Part shown: positions 1 through 7,735 of the stretch, one piece after another
Layout: the number at the start of each line of letters is the position of its first letter
Position numbering within the stretch: the first letter of the stretch is position 1
Assembly: GCA_017613815.1 (NCBI GenBank)
Contig: JAGADB010000031.1
Span: 1-9,040, forward strand
Direction: 5' to 3'
Origin: Clostridia bacterium
Lineage (GTDB): Bacteria; Bacillota; Clostridia; Oscillospirales; CAG-382
DNA length: 9,040 nucleotides
Notes under the pieces: generated by a model
Database searches by the model: none
Told to the model about the DNA's origin: nothing
The model's input: only the letters and a program-made list of their open reading frames with translations
Program-made: the position numbers and the translations under genes

Positions 1-1377
1 AAACGTACTCGTATTTCCGTATTCGCCGAAGCACAGCGGCAAAACGAGAAGAATTATGTAAACTATCCATCTTATGAGCGGCTTTTTTGCGGAAATTATA
101 TCGGCAAAGCTCGATTTTTTCTTTTCCTCGTAAATATCGATGAATACCGTGCAGGCAATACCCAAAGCCGTAAACGCAAGTTTGATAAGCGGCGTCGTGC
201 TGATGAAATACGACGGGAGCGGAGACGCTTTTAAATTCTTTGCAATCAAAGCGATATAGTTTACCGCCTGCTTTAAGCTATCCGCCCTGAAAAACAGCCA
301 TGCGGCGTTTACGACGAGATATGTATAAATCCAGCCGAGAACGCTTCTTTTTGCGCCGTTTTTGCCGTTATCGGCAAAATTCAGCCGCTTTTCTAAAACG
401 AGGAACACGCCGTTAATAAGTCCCCAAATCAAAAACGTGAGGTCGGCGCCGTGCCAGATTCCGCTGACCGCAAAGACGATAAGCATATTCACGGAAGCGC
501 GGAAAGCGCCGCATCTGCTGCCGCCGAGCGGAAAATAAAGATATTTTCTGAACCACGTCGAAAGCGAAATGTGCCAGCGTCTCCAGAATTCCGTTATTGA
601 TTTGCTGAGGTAGGGGTGATTGAAGTTTTCAGCCATCTCTATTCCCAGGCACTTTGCGCAGCCGCGCGCCATGAGGGTATATCCGTTGAAATCCCAATAT
701 ATCTGGAAGCCGTAAAGGAATACCGTAACTATCAAAAACAGCGAAGACGTCTTTTCCGTATTGCCGAAAACCAGATCCACAACGTATCCGCAGGACGCCG
801 AGCAGAAGACCTTATAAAACAGGCCGTGCGCCATATTTTTAAGTCCGTTTCCGTATTCGTCGAAGGTAACTTTTTTAGGATTGTTTATCTGCGGAAGCAG
901 TTGTTCCGCACTGTTGATGGGGCCTGCCGTTATCTGCGGGAAGAAGCTCAAAAACAGGCCGTAGGAAAGAAAATTCCTCTCCGCCTTTATCTTTCCTCTG
1001 TAAACGTCGATAAGGTAGCCGACCGCCTGGAACGTAAAGAACGAAATGCCGAGCGGCAGCGATTTTACCGCGGTAAACGTAATTCCCGCAAGGCTTAGCA
1101 GCCACGTGAGATACTTATACAGAAACAGCGGCAGGAACGATATTACGAGGAAAAACGCAAAGAGGGGCTTCGATCTGTTTTTCTCGGTAAGCATTCCGGC
1201 AAAATACGTGAAAATGCAGAAAAGGACGAGTATCGCAAGGTGCGAAATATCGCCGAACGAGTAAAACAGTATGCCGGAAACAAAAAGCAGCGCGTTTTTG
1301 AATTTTACGGGAACAATTCCTATAAAAATCGACAGTATCGCAAAAAGCGCCAAGAAAGAAAATGAATAAAACGTCAT
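1..1377 (-). CDS. MBOAT family membrane O-acyltransferase (AlgI/DltB/PatA-like), 3' end cut by window edge
   Basis: Translating the minus strand from the ATG at 1377 gives 459 uninterrupted codons that run off the left edge. The protein is hydrophobic throughout, as expected of a multi-pass membrane protein. Residues 264-269 read FWRRWH, followed by a WFRKYLYFPLGGSR stretch, and residues 306-311 read SGIWHG; H309 matches the conserved catalytic His of MBOAT enzymes. The last visible residues (FGEYGNTSTF) resemble the region just before the C-terminus of AlgI/DltB proteins, so probably only about ten residues are missing. The family moves acyl groups, usually acetyl, onto extracytoplasmic glycans or teichoic acids, often with an SGNH or DltD-like partner. 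Here the likely substrate is the cluster's polysaccharide (inference). The start lies 6 bases after the flippase stop; the nearest AAGG-type site overlaps the end of the flippase gene at a rather long spacing. Family certain; acyl group and acceptor unknown. Confidence 0.93.
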   Translation of the reverse strand, partial: MTFYSFSFLALFAILSIFIGIVPVKFKNALLFVSGILFYSFGDISHLAILVLFCIFTYFAGMLTEKNRSKPLFAFFLVISFLPLFLYKYLTWLLSLAGITFTAVKSLPLGISFFTFQAVGYLIDVYRGKIKAERNFLSYGLFLSFFPQITAGPINSAEQLLPQINNPKKVTFDEYGNGLKNMAHGLFYKVFCSASCGYVVDLVFGNTEKTSSLFLIVTVFLYGFQIYWDFNGYTLMARGCAKCLGIEMAENFNHPYLSKSITEFWRRWHISLSTWFRKYLYFPLGGSRCGAFRASVNMLIVFAVSGIWHGADLTFLIWGLINGVFLVLEKRLNFADNGKNGAKRSVLGWIYTYLVVNAAWLFFRADSLKQAVNYIALIAKNLKASPLPSYFISTTPLIKLAFTALGIACTVFIDIYEEKKKSSFADIISAKKPLIRWIVYIILLVLPLCFGEYGNTSTF

Positions 1378-1383
1378 ATTATC

Positions 1384-2667
1384 TTATTTTCCTTTCCTTT
1401 TTAAGAGCTGCGTTATGGCCTTTATATCGCTCTTGGACGGGATGAGTATCTGAGAAATCTTTTCGTCGGTTCCCGACTTATACATAACCAAAGCGACTAT
1501 TCCGCAAACCATCTGAGACGCAATAGTTGCAATAGCGGCTCCGTATATGCCGTAATTCGGTATCAGCGTGAAGTTGAGAATAAAATTAATCACAACGCCG
1601 CAGAGCAGGTTAATAAAATATCTGCCCGTCTTGCCTTCGGTGATGAAAAGCGGAGAAATAACCTTGAAAATCGACATGAACGGTATGCCGATAAGCAGTA
1701 TGAGCAGGCTGTCGTAGGCGTTCAAGAATTCCGTTCCGTAAAGGATATAAATTCCGATTTTTCCGAATATCGCGACGAGCACGCATACGAACGCCGTAAT
1801 AACGATAGACAGTTTTATGCTGAGATTAAACGATTTTCTCGCGTCGACCTTTACCGCCCTCGAAAACAGCACTTCCTTGAAGGAGTCGGGGATAAGCCAT
1901 ATCTGGTCCGCAAAATAAACGCCGACGGAATATACGCCGACGGTGGCGCTGGTCGTGAGCCATTTAAGCATAAAGACGTCCATTTTGTAGTTGACGTTCA
2001 AAAGCAGCGACGTTACCATCGGCAGAAAACCGAAGCCGACGAGCTTTGCAAACAGTTTTAAGTCCGCCTTCCACGGCTTCGGGAGCACCTTTTCCTTGAA
2101 GAGTATCAGCGCTATCATGAGCGCTTCCTTTGAGAGAAGCGCAATTACCGGAATGATGATGTTCGGGGTTTTTACCAAAAAGAAAACCGCCGCGCAGATA
2201 ATCAAATTCACAAACGACGTGATGATCTGCGCTATACTCCTGAAAAGCGGGTGCTCCACCATACAAATCATAATAATCTGCGACGACATCATGCTGAAAA
2301 TCGTAACGAGAATTATCATAAGCGCGGTGAGCGTCTGAGGCGCGAACTGCGGAACAATATACATCACCGACAGTATGCCGGCGCCGAGAAGTATGCAAAG
2401 CGCCATCTGCAAGAAGAATACGTCGACGAATTTCTGCTTTGCGTTTTCAAGTCCGTTTTTTACCTGGTTGGGATACGCCTGGTACACGCCGAGGTTGCAG
2501 AATATGCTCGAAATCGCGGCAAAGCTCGTGATATACGCGTATTCGCCTTTTAAGGAGTCGCCCATAAAGCGCGTTATGAACGCCGACGCGCCGACCGCGA
2601 ACACGAGGTTGCATATTTTGCTGATTATATTCAATATGTAATTATTCTTTAATATACGTTTAAGCAT
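1384..2667 (-). CDS. wzx: Wzx-type oligosaccharide flippase (MOP/PST family)
   Basis: A 427-residue, strongly hydrophobic protein with roughly a dozen predicted membrane segments, the usual length and topology for flippases that move lipid-linked repeat units across the cytoplasmic membrane. It opens with a short basic stretch (MLKRILKNN) followed directly by the first hydrophobic segment. A typical C-terminal family signature lies at residues 361-384 (NFILNFTLIPNYGIYGAA, then an ATIAS helix), and D230 lies in the usual central segment (KMDVFMLKWL). I chose the ATG at 2667 rather than the in-frame ATG at 2736. The longer form would add a charged, non-membrane 23-residue tail and overlap the pyruvyl transferase gene by 77 bases. 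The 2667 start overlaps its stop by only 8 bases (ATGCTTAA), with GGAAG 6 bases upstream. It sits beside a Wzy-like gene, as expected for a Wzx/Wzy pathway. The transported unit is unknown. Confidence 0.9.
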   Translation of the reverse strand: MLKRILKNNYILNIISKICNLVFAVGASAFITRFMGDSLKGEYAYITSFAAISSIFCNLGVYQAYPNQVKNGLENAKQKFVDVFFLQMALCILLGAGILSVMYIVPQFAPQTLTALMIILVTIFSMMSSQIIMICMVEHPLFRSIAQIITSFVNLIICAAVFFLVKTPNIIIPVIALLSKEALMIALILFKEKVLPKPWKADLKLFAKLVGFGFLPMVTSLLLNVNYKMDVFMLKWLTTSATVGVYSVGVYFADQIWLIPDSFKEVLFSRAVKVDARKSFNLSIKLSIVITAFVCVLVAIFGKIGIYILYGTEFLNAYDSLLILLIGIPFMSIFKVISPLFITEGKTGRYFINLLCGVVINFILNFTLIPNYGIYGAAIATIASQMVCGIVALVMYKSGTDEKISQILIPSKSDIKAITQLLKRKGK

Positions 2668-3811
2668 CCTGTTCTTCCGTTGCCTTTCCGAGTGCAGAGT
2701 AAAGATATTCCAAAGAGTCTTTTTTCCATGCTTCAAGAAGCTCTCCGGGCTTTGAATAATCTATCTCGTCGAAAGACACGTCTGAAACATTGGATTTGTC
2801 AACTATTCTGTTTTCAAGCGATATTTTTTTGAGGAAATCCGCCGTCCTGCCGTTCAAGCTGAACTTTGTATCGCTTCTGCTTACCGAATAAAAATTCTTT
2901 TTGTAGTTTACGGCAAACGCCGCTCCGTGAAAAGAGTCGGTGAGCACGAATTTCGCGCCCTTTACGAGCGACAGAAACTCGCCTATCGATGCGTGGGACT
3001 GTATCAGGCGCGCGTCGGACGCGGTTTCGTAGCATATCGGGATATTTACGATTTTTATTTTCTGCGACGCGATTTTGTCAATGATTTTTTTGTGGGTATC
3101 GGAAAAGCCTAAGAAGTAAAGCAGCGCGTAATCGCCCTCGATACCGCATTTTTCCGAAAGGGTGTCCCAAAAATCTCCCGAATGAAGAAGCGTCGGGTCA
3201 ACGACGGTTTTGCACTCCCTTCCGGTAAGATTTTTTACCGTCTCGCAGGCGGAAGACTCTCTTGCCGAGAGAGAAGCGAATTCTCCTAAATATTTTTTAT
3301 AATTTTCCCCGTATTCCTTCGGAATTTCCGAAACTCCGATGCTCGGAGCGTAGGCAATTCTGCCCTTTTCCGGCGCAAATCTCAAAAAGAAAAACGGGTT
3401 GCACGCGGTATAGTGCGGATTCCATATCTGGTCGCTTCCGCAGACGAAGGCGTCGAAGTTTTTGCATATTTTTTCGACGTCGGAGAGATTGTCGCAATAT
3501 TCCGTCAAATTGAATTTTTCCGCCGAAAATCTCTTAAACGACTTCTTTTTTGCGTTTTCCGCTTCACTTCTGCGGAAATTTTTCATGAAAAAGTACCGCC
3601 TTATTCCGTGCGGCGTCATTACGTTAGTCAATTTTCCGAGATATTTTTTGATTTTGCCGTTTTCCTTTGCCTCTTTCTGCAAATGGTGAGGATAATTTAC
3701 AATCTGCGCGTCGTATCCGCCTTTTTCTATCGCCTCTTTGAGCGCGTATGCCTGGAGATGCACTCCGTAGTTTATCGCGGTATAAAACGTCGCAATTCCG
3801 ATTTTTTTCAT
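2660..3811 (-). CDS. Polysaccharide pyruvyl transferase family protein
   Basis: A 383-residue soluble protein of the PS_pyruv_trans family (CsaB/WcaK/Pvg1-like GT-B fold). Members transfer pyruvate from phosphoenolpyruvate to a hexose or HexNAc to form a ketal. The N-terminus (KKIGIATFYTAINYGVHLQA, residues 2-21) is the usual first strand and loop. Residues 124-132 read CGSDQIWNP, 205-209 DPTLL, and 291-296 TDSFHG, the most conserved C-terminal block of this family. Length is normal and no key block is missing. The ATG at 3811 has AAGGGG 5 bases upstream. The gap to the preceding wzy-like stop is 30 bases, the longest in the window, and the flippase starts inside its last codons. It probably acts in the cytosol on the lipid-linked unit before flipping, adding negative charge to the glycan. 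Some members of this large family do other chemistry, so the reaction is inferred from family and context. Confidence 0.88.
   Translation of the reverse strand: MKKIGIATFYTAINYGVHLQAYALKEAIEKGGYDAQIVNYPHHLQKEAKENGKIKKYLGKLTNVMTPHGIRRYFFMKNFRRSEAENAKKKSFKRFSAEKFNLTEYCDNLSDVEKICKNFDAFVCGSDQIWNPHYTACNPFFFLRFAPEKGRIAYAPSIGVSEIPKEYGENYKKYLGEFASLSARESSACETVKNLTGRECKTVVDPTLLHSGDFWDTLSEKCGIEGDYALLYFLGFSDTHKKIIDKIASQKIKIVNIPICYETASDARLIQSHASIGEFLSLVKGAKFVLTDSFHGAAFAVNYKKNFYSVSRSDTKFSLNGRTADFLKKISLENRIVDKSNVSDVSFDEIDYSKPGELLEAWKKDSLEYLYSALGKATEEQDA
2668..2680 (-). promoter_or_regulatory. Ribosome binding site deciding the flippase start
   Basis: On the minus strand the bases before the ATG at 2667 read ACGGAAGAACAGG, with GGAAG 6 bases from the start. 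The site lies wholly inside the end of the pyruvyl transferase gene, so flippase translation is probably coupled to that of the gene before it. This supports the 427-residue form of the flippase. Confidence 0.6.
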
Positions 3812-3841
3812 AAAAACCCCTTAATTATTCGGTATTTTTGT

Positions 3842-5158
3842 TTATTCGTAGTCGCTCAAAGTCATTTTCTGCTTCTTTTCCCTCGGGGCAAAGCCCTTTG
3901 AAAAGGCGTACACCGCATATCCCGAAAGGAGAAATACCACGGTGTTCGGGTTTCCTATCGGCGTATGCGAGTACATCATCGCGACAAAAAATATAATCAT
4001 GGGTAAAAACGAGAACAGTCTTATCTTATAGCGCTCTCCGCTGCTCAAAATTCTGCGCAGCGAGTGAACGTAGACGAGTATTGCCACGGGAAGTCCCAAA
4101 AAGCCGTATTCGGCTATTATCTCAATCCACATATTATGCGCAACCTGCATAATTCCGTAGTTTTTGTAATCGCCTATTCCGAAAAGAATGGTTTTTGGAG
4201 TGGAGAATATCGTTTCCAGATATTTCTGCCAAAGAATGTATCTTCCGCCGCCGCTGTCGCTGTCTAACTTATCGACTCTGTTCATCATTTTGTCGAGCAG
4301 ATCCGCCATGAACGGCACTCTCGTGAACAGAATATATACCGTGATAAGAACTATTACGACGATAATCGTGTTTCTGAGCATATTCTTTCTGCTCCCTATT
4401 TCAAACAGCGTCATCCACAAAGCCGCTATGACAATCATGAGCAAAAACGTTCTTGACTGCGTGAGAAAGCCCGTCGTCAAAAGAAGAAGCACCAAAACCG
4501 TGCGCAGCGGTCTGTCCTTGTCGGTCTGCGAAATAAGCATAGCCAGATATATTATGCACGTCGCGCTCATTATTCCGAGCGCGTTTACGCCAGACGAGCC
4601 GGTTACGGAAAATCTCGACGAAAAGTCTATTCCGTTTACCGCTATCGAGCCAACGACCGTTAAGATTACGCCGCAGGAGAACGAAACTATCATATCGCCG
4701 AACGCCGAGCCGTCTTCGTCTTCCTCTTTGAGACTGTCAAACAGTTTTAAAGAAAGGAGTATGATTATCGCGTTCTTTATGGAATCCATAACCGCGTCGG
4801 AGTAACGCGTAAACAGCGAATAAATAAGAAACGCGAACAGCACCGGGATGAGCGAGTCTATCTTCTTGTTTTTGGTATTGATGAGGTCCTTTACCACGCG
4901 GAAGGTCGCGAAAACGATTATTATCGAGAACGACGATATGTAAAGCACCGTGTTGAACGGTATCCAGAACATAAGTATCTTCGCAAACGTCTTGTCGTCG
5001 ACGAACACAACCGGCACGATAAGAACAAACAGAGCGTAATACATTACGCCCCCCTGTCTGTTCAGAAGGGACAGCATCAGAAGCGCGGCGGTTGCCACTA
5101 CCGCAACGAAAAACAATATTTGATTCAAGGAAAACTGCTTATTTTTTACTTGTCCCAT
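3842..5158 (-). CDS. wzy: O-antigen polymerase/ligase family protein, probable Wzy
   Basis: A 438-residue protein with about ten to twelve hydrophobic segments and a large polar loop around residues 285-345, the layout of the Wzy_C (O-antigen ligase/polymerase) family. Family landmarks are visible: TQSRT at 233-237 at the end of a membrane segment, GGGRYILW at 303-310, then FGIGD at 326-330 and VAHNMWIEI at 339-347, followed by EYGFLG at 350-355. These proteins join undecaprenyl-linked repeat units, or ligate glycans to an acceptor, on the outer face of the cytoplasmic membrane. With a Wzx-type flippase two genes downstream, polymerase is the better reading. The family alone cannot exclude a ligase. 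The ATG at 5158 overlaps the end of the preceding glycosyltransferase gene by 13 bases and has GGGG 7 bases upstream, so translation is probably coupled. The C-terminal tail (residues 424-438) is polar and charged. Confidence 0.87.
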   Translation of the reverse strand: MGQVKNKQFSLNQILFFVAVVATAALLMLSLLNRQGGVMYYALFVLIVPVVFVDDKTFAKILMFWIPFNTVLYISSFSIIIVFATFRVVKDLINTKNKKIDSLIPVLFAFLIYSLFTRYSDAVMDSIKNAIIILLSLKLFDSLKEEDEDGSAFGDMIVSFSCGVILTVVGSIAVNGIDFSSRFSVTGSSGVNALGIMSATCIIYLAMLISQTDKDRPLRTVLVLLLLTTGFLTQSRTFLLMIVIAALWMTLFEIGSRKNMLRNTIIVVIVLITVYILFTRVPFMADLLDKMMNRVDKLDSDSGGGRYILWQKYLETIFSTPKTILFGIGDYKNYGIMQVAHNMWIEIIAEYGFLGLPVAILVYVHSLRRILSSGERYKIRLFSFLPMIIFFVAMMYSHTPIGNPNTVVFLLSGYAVYAFSKGFAPREKKQKMTLSDYE

Positions 5159-6423
5159 TTCTTTTCCCCGTTGAAAATAGATTTATACAGTTCCACAGTA
5201 GACTGTGAGTTGCTTCTGTTGTGTGTTTTCTCCGCATGGCTTTTCGCGTTTTCGGAAAACTTCCTTGCAAGTTCTTCGTCGCCGAAAATCTTACATATAT
5301 CGTAGGCGAGAATGTAATACTCGTCGTACGGATACAGAAATCCGTCGGTTTTGTGAGTCATCATGTCCGGCACTCCCCCGACGAACGACGAAATGCACGG
5401 AACGCCCATCATCATCGCTTCTCCCAAAGAGTTGGGAGAGTTGTCTATGCTCGACGACAGAACATAGACGTTCGCCTTTTTCATCTGCTCTATAACGCCT
5501 TTTTCGTCAAGCTCTCCGGTAAAGCGCACGCTGTCGGCAAGCTTGTATTTTTTGAGCAGATAGCGCAGGTACTGCTGATACGAAGAGCCTTTTATGAAGT
5601 TTTTGAGTTTATTGTTCATATCCAGCGCTTTTCCCGCAATTACGAGCTTTGCGTCGGGATAAAACTTCTTTACGATATCGAGCGCCTTTATTACGTAATG
5701 CACGCCCTTTAATGCGGCTCCCGACTGTGTTACGAATACCGTATGTTTTTCGCAGTCCTCGATTTTCCACTCGTTTTCATAAAACGCGGGTCTCAAAAGA
5801 CGCGGATTATAGCAGTATTGTGCTTTCGGATTGTTTAAGTACGCGCACGCCTTGTCCCACTCGGTTCTGCCGAGGAAATAGCTTGCGCAAGAGAAGATTT
5901 CTTTTTCGTTTTTCGTATATTTTTCGTGCTTTTTTGCAAGGCTGTCGGTTCCGTTTCTGCCGACAAAGCCGTAAACCGTCCTGTTTTTCCTGAATCTGTA
6001 GGGCACGCCCGCCTTTTCGTGCATGCATATATAGGAAATTATGCCCTGAAGCGACACGACGTAGGTGAATTCGGGGTGGTTTCTGATAAGAGAGAGCGCG
6101 TTTGCGTTTTCCGTGCCGTGTATGTGGCAGAAATCCGGCTTTTCGTTTTCCACAATCTCGTCAAAGTACTTGTCCATGCTCTTGTCGTACAAAAACAGAT
6201 TGTGTTTCTTTCTCGGTACGGCGTAATGCGTGATTTTGCCGTCTTCCGTCTTTATAAGTCTTTTCGCGTTTCTGTCGGCGAAGCATTCGACTATCTCGAT
6301 TTCTCCGCTTGCCGCAAGAGCCTTCGCTTCCTCGTTCAGCCAGCCGCCGCCGTAGGTTTTGGGTTTTCCGGAAGAGTCAACCGCGCCCGCAAGCGGCTGG
6401 TTGCATATCCAAAGCACCTTCAT
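5146..6423 (-). CDS. GT4-type glycosyltransferase (GT-B fold)
   Basis: A 425-residue soluble glycosyltransferase. The N-terminal Rossmann half starts MKVLWICNQPLAG and holds the glycine-rich acceptor-side loop KTYGGGWLNE (22-31) and CHIHGTE (99-105). A conserved GRTEWDKA block lies at 185-192. The donor-binding half has ALKGVHYVIKAL (237-248), VIAGKALD (261-268), VRFTGEL (299-305) and SSSIDNSPNSLGEAMMMGVP (323-342). The last is the usual EX7E region, but its first acidic residue is Asp (D327) and the second Glu is E335. A matching GGVPDMM and DGFLYPY follow. It should be a retaining enzyme that adds one sugar from a nucleotide sugar to the lipid-linked unit at the inner membrane face; donor and acceptor cannot be read. 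The ATG at 6423 was preferred to the adjacent TTG at 6426 because GAGGTG lies 5 bases before the ATG. The gap to the preceding gene is 26 bases, and the polymerase gene overlaps its end. Confidence 0.9.
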   Translation of the reverse strand: MKVLWICNQPLAGAVDSSGKPKTYGGGWLNEEAKALAASGEIEIVECFADRNAKRLIKTEDGKITHYAVPRKKHNLFLYDKSMDKYFDEIVENEKPDFCHIHGTENANALSLIRNHPEFTYVVSLQGIISYICMHEKAGVPYRFRKNRTVYGFVGRNGTDSLAKKHEKYTKNEKEIFSCASYFLGRTEWDKACAYLNNPKAQYCYNPRLLRPAFYENEWKIEDCEKHTVFVTQSGAALKGVHYVIKALDIVKKFYPDAKLVIAGKALDMNNKLKNFIKGSSYQQYLRYLLKKYKLADSVRFTGELDEKGVIEQMKKANVYVLSSSIDNSPNSLGEAMMMGVPCISSFVGGVPDMMTHKTDGFLYPYDEYYILAYDICKIFGDEELARKFSENAKSHAEKTHNRSNSQSTVELYKSIFNGEKKWDK

Positions 6424-6428
6424 CAAAA

Positions 6429-6434
6429 CACCTC
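6429..6434 (-). promoter_or_regulatory. Ribosome binding site deciding the GT4 start
   Basis: GAGGTG on the minus strand lies 5 bases before the ATG at 6423. It would leave only 2 bases before the neighbouring in-frame TTG at 6426. The spacing therefore favours the ATG and a 425-residue product. Confidence 0.7.
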
Positions 6435-6449
6435 AATTCAAACTTATGG

Positions 6450-7721
6450 TCAAAGAATTTTATCCAAAATCTTTTTAATGTCGTTCGCGCTTTCCCCGTG
6501 TTTTTTTTCGCCGCAGGTCCATGCTTTGAGCGCATATTCGCGCATAATTTTTCCGTTGTCGGCAAAAAGCGCGCGGAGCCTGTTTTCGACGTCTTTTTTA
6601 TCGGTTATGACGAACGCGCCGTCGTTTTTTATAAAATAGTCCATTGAAGCGACTTTCGCAGGTCCTATCGCGAGTATGCACCTGCCTTTTGCGAGGTAAT
6701 CGACGATTTTCGTCGAAAACGACTGTCTCACTTCAAGCGAGTATTTGAGACGGAATGACTCGGCGTGAACCAGAATATCCGCGTCGTCCTGTATCGCGGG
6801 CACTTCAGACGCGCCCACTGGTCCGTGAAAAACGACGGAAGCTCCTTCAAACGCCTTTTTCATCTTGTTCGTAAGAGATGACGCGGTATAGACGTGGAGT
6901 TTTGCGACTTCCTTTTCCGCGTTAATCTTATCAAGCGCCTTTGATATGAGAAAGAGGCTTTCCCATCTGCCGGAGCTTACGTTTCCGGTATAGACGAGTT
7001 TGAGGGGCTCGTTAAAGCTCTCCTTTTGCGGAGCATCTCCGTCAAAGTTCCCTTTTTTCTGCAAAAGCAGGCATTCTTTGCCGAATGCCTTTTGGTATTC
7101 CTCTTTCTGTATATCGGAAATACAGCAGTTGACGTCGGAAATCTTTACGCTTCTTCTCACCCATTTTCTGAGTATGAATCTGTAAATCCAGTACACCGGC
7201 GAAAAATGAAACTGCTTTAAGGTATAGTTATCGTCGGCGTGGAACAGAATTATCTTTGCGTCGGTCAGTTTATGAATGAAGGCGAGCGCCTTGTGCGGAT
7301 ACCAGCACCCGAAAACGGGCATGAAAATCACGTCGGGATTTACGTCGAGGATATATTTTTTCAAATTCCCCTTTTTCCACTTTCCCGTCATCCACAAAAA
7401 CTCGCGGGCAAACCAGAGTGAATAGAAATTCATCTTTTTTGCCATTGCGTAGACGTTTTCCTCGGTTTTCGCCTCGTTTTCGTCGGTTTTCGTCTCTTCG
7501 ACGAGCTTTCCGCACGGTTTTTTCTTCAAAACCGCGTCGATAATCTGTTTTTCCGATATCTGAAATATACTTTTGCACGGGTTTCTGCCCGGCTTTTCGG
7601 TTCTGAAATAAAGGTTGTGTATTTCGAGGTTTTCGACCTTTGAAAACAGGTTTATGAGTGTGTTTCCCGTATTATTGTCCGAACTGAAAGGCCCTCTCGA
7701 AATAACGAGTACTTTTACCAT
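6450..7721 (-). CDS. Glycosyltransferase, GT-B fold, family uncertain (GT4-like)
   Basis: A 423-residue soluble protein with two Rossmann-like halves. The first begins MVKVLVISRGPFSSDNNTGN and contains NPDVIFMPVFGCWYPH (128-143) and IILFHADDNY (157-166). The second begins KLVYTGNVSSGRWESL (241-256) and contains DADILVHAES (313-322) and VRQSFSTKIVDYLAKGRCIL (331-350), then AIGP (351-354). The SFSTKIVDYL segment takes the place of the donor-binding helix of GT4 enzymes, so a glycosyltransferase role is well supported. I cannot assign a CAZy family, donor or acceptor. A charged linker at residues 76-89 is encoded by a 21-base tandem duplication. The ATG at 7721 has GGGG 7 bases upstream, overlapping the space after the acyltransferase stop 14 bases away. 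It probably adds a sugar to the repeat unit before or after the GT4 enzyme encoded next. Confidence 0.85.
   Translation of the reverse strand: MVKVLVISRGPFSSDNNTGNTLINLFSKVENLEIHNLYFRTEKPGRNPCKSIFQISEKQIIDAVLKKKPCGKLVEETKTDENEAKTEENVYAMAKKMNFYSLWFAREFLWMTGKWKKGNLKKYILDVNPDVIFMPVFGCWYPHKALAFIHKLTDAKIILFHADDNYTLKQFHFSPVYWIYRFILRKWVRRSVKISDVNCCISDIQKEEYQKAFGKECLLLQKKGNFDGDAPQKESFNEPLKLVYTGNVSSGRWESLFLISKALDKINAEKEVAKLHVYTASSLTNKMKKAFEGASVVFHGPVGASEVPAIQDDADILVHAESFRLKYSLEVRQSFSTKIVDYLAKGRCILAIGPAKVASMDYFIKNDGAFVITDKKDVENRLRALFADNGKIMREYALKAWTCGEKKHGESANDIKKILDKIL
7455..7496 (-). repeat. 21-bp in-frame tandem duplication in a glycosyltransferase gene
   Basis: Bases 7455-7475 and 7476-7496 are two adjacent 21-base copies that differ at two positions (19 of 21 identical). 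On the coding strand they give two seven-residue units, ETKTDEN and EAKTEEN (residues 76-89 of the 423-residue glycosyltransferase). The reading frame is kept, and the unit is polar and charged, consistent with a surface loop or linker. Confidence 0.8.
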
Positions 7722-7735
7722 ATTTTTACCCCGGT

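Noticed and set aside
360..379. Perfect 8-bp inverted repeat (TTTTGCCG/CGGCAAAA) with a 4-base loop
   Set aside because: It lies in the middle of the MBOAT coding sequence and has no U-tract after it on the transcribed strand, so it is not supported as a terminator or operator.
616..1098. A 160-codon plus-strand frame, the longest closed frame over 1-1377
   Set aside because: The true gene here is the MBOAT on the minus strand, which has no stop inside the window. The plus-strand product is Arg/Lys-rich and matches no family I know.
2668..2736. N-terminal extension of the flippase to the ATG at 2736
   Set aside because: The added 23 residues are charged, unlike flippase N-termini, and come from the frame-shifted end of the pyruvyl transferase gene. 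The start at 2667 has the better ribosome site and overlap.
3812..3841. Possible internal promoter in the 30-base gap before the pyruvyl transferase gene
   Set aside because: The gap is AT-rich but holds only a Shine-Dalgarno site. It is too short to show a -35/-10 pair convincingly.
4188..4805. A 205-codon open frame on the plus strand
   Set aside because: It is antisense to the polymerase gene, which carries clear family motifs. The low-complexity Ser/Thr-rich product is what a reversed membrane-protein gene gives.
5926..6639. A 237-codon open frame on the plus strand
   Set aside because: It lies antisense to two well-supported glycosyltransferase genes and spans their junction. Its translation shows no recognisable domain, so it is a shadow of the coding strand.
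7070..7089. 7-bp inverted repeat (GGCATTC/GAATGCC) with a 6-base loop
   Set aside because: It is inside a glycosyltransferase gene, and the transcribed (minus) strand does not continue into a U-run. Chance pairing is enough to explain it.
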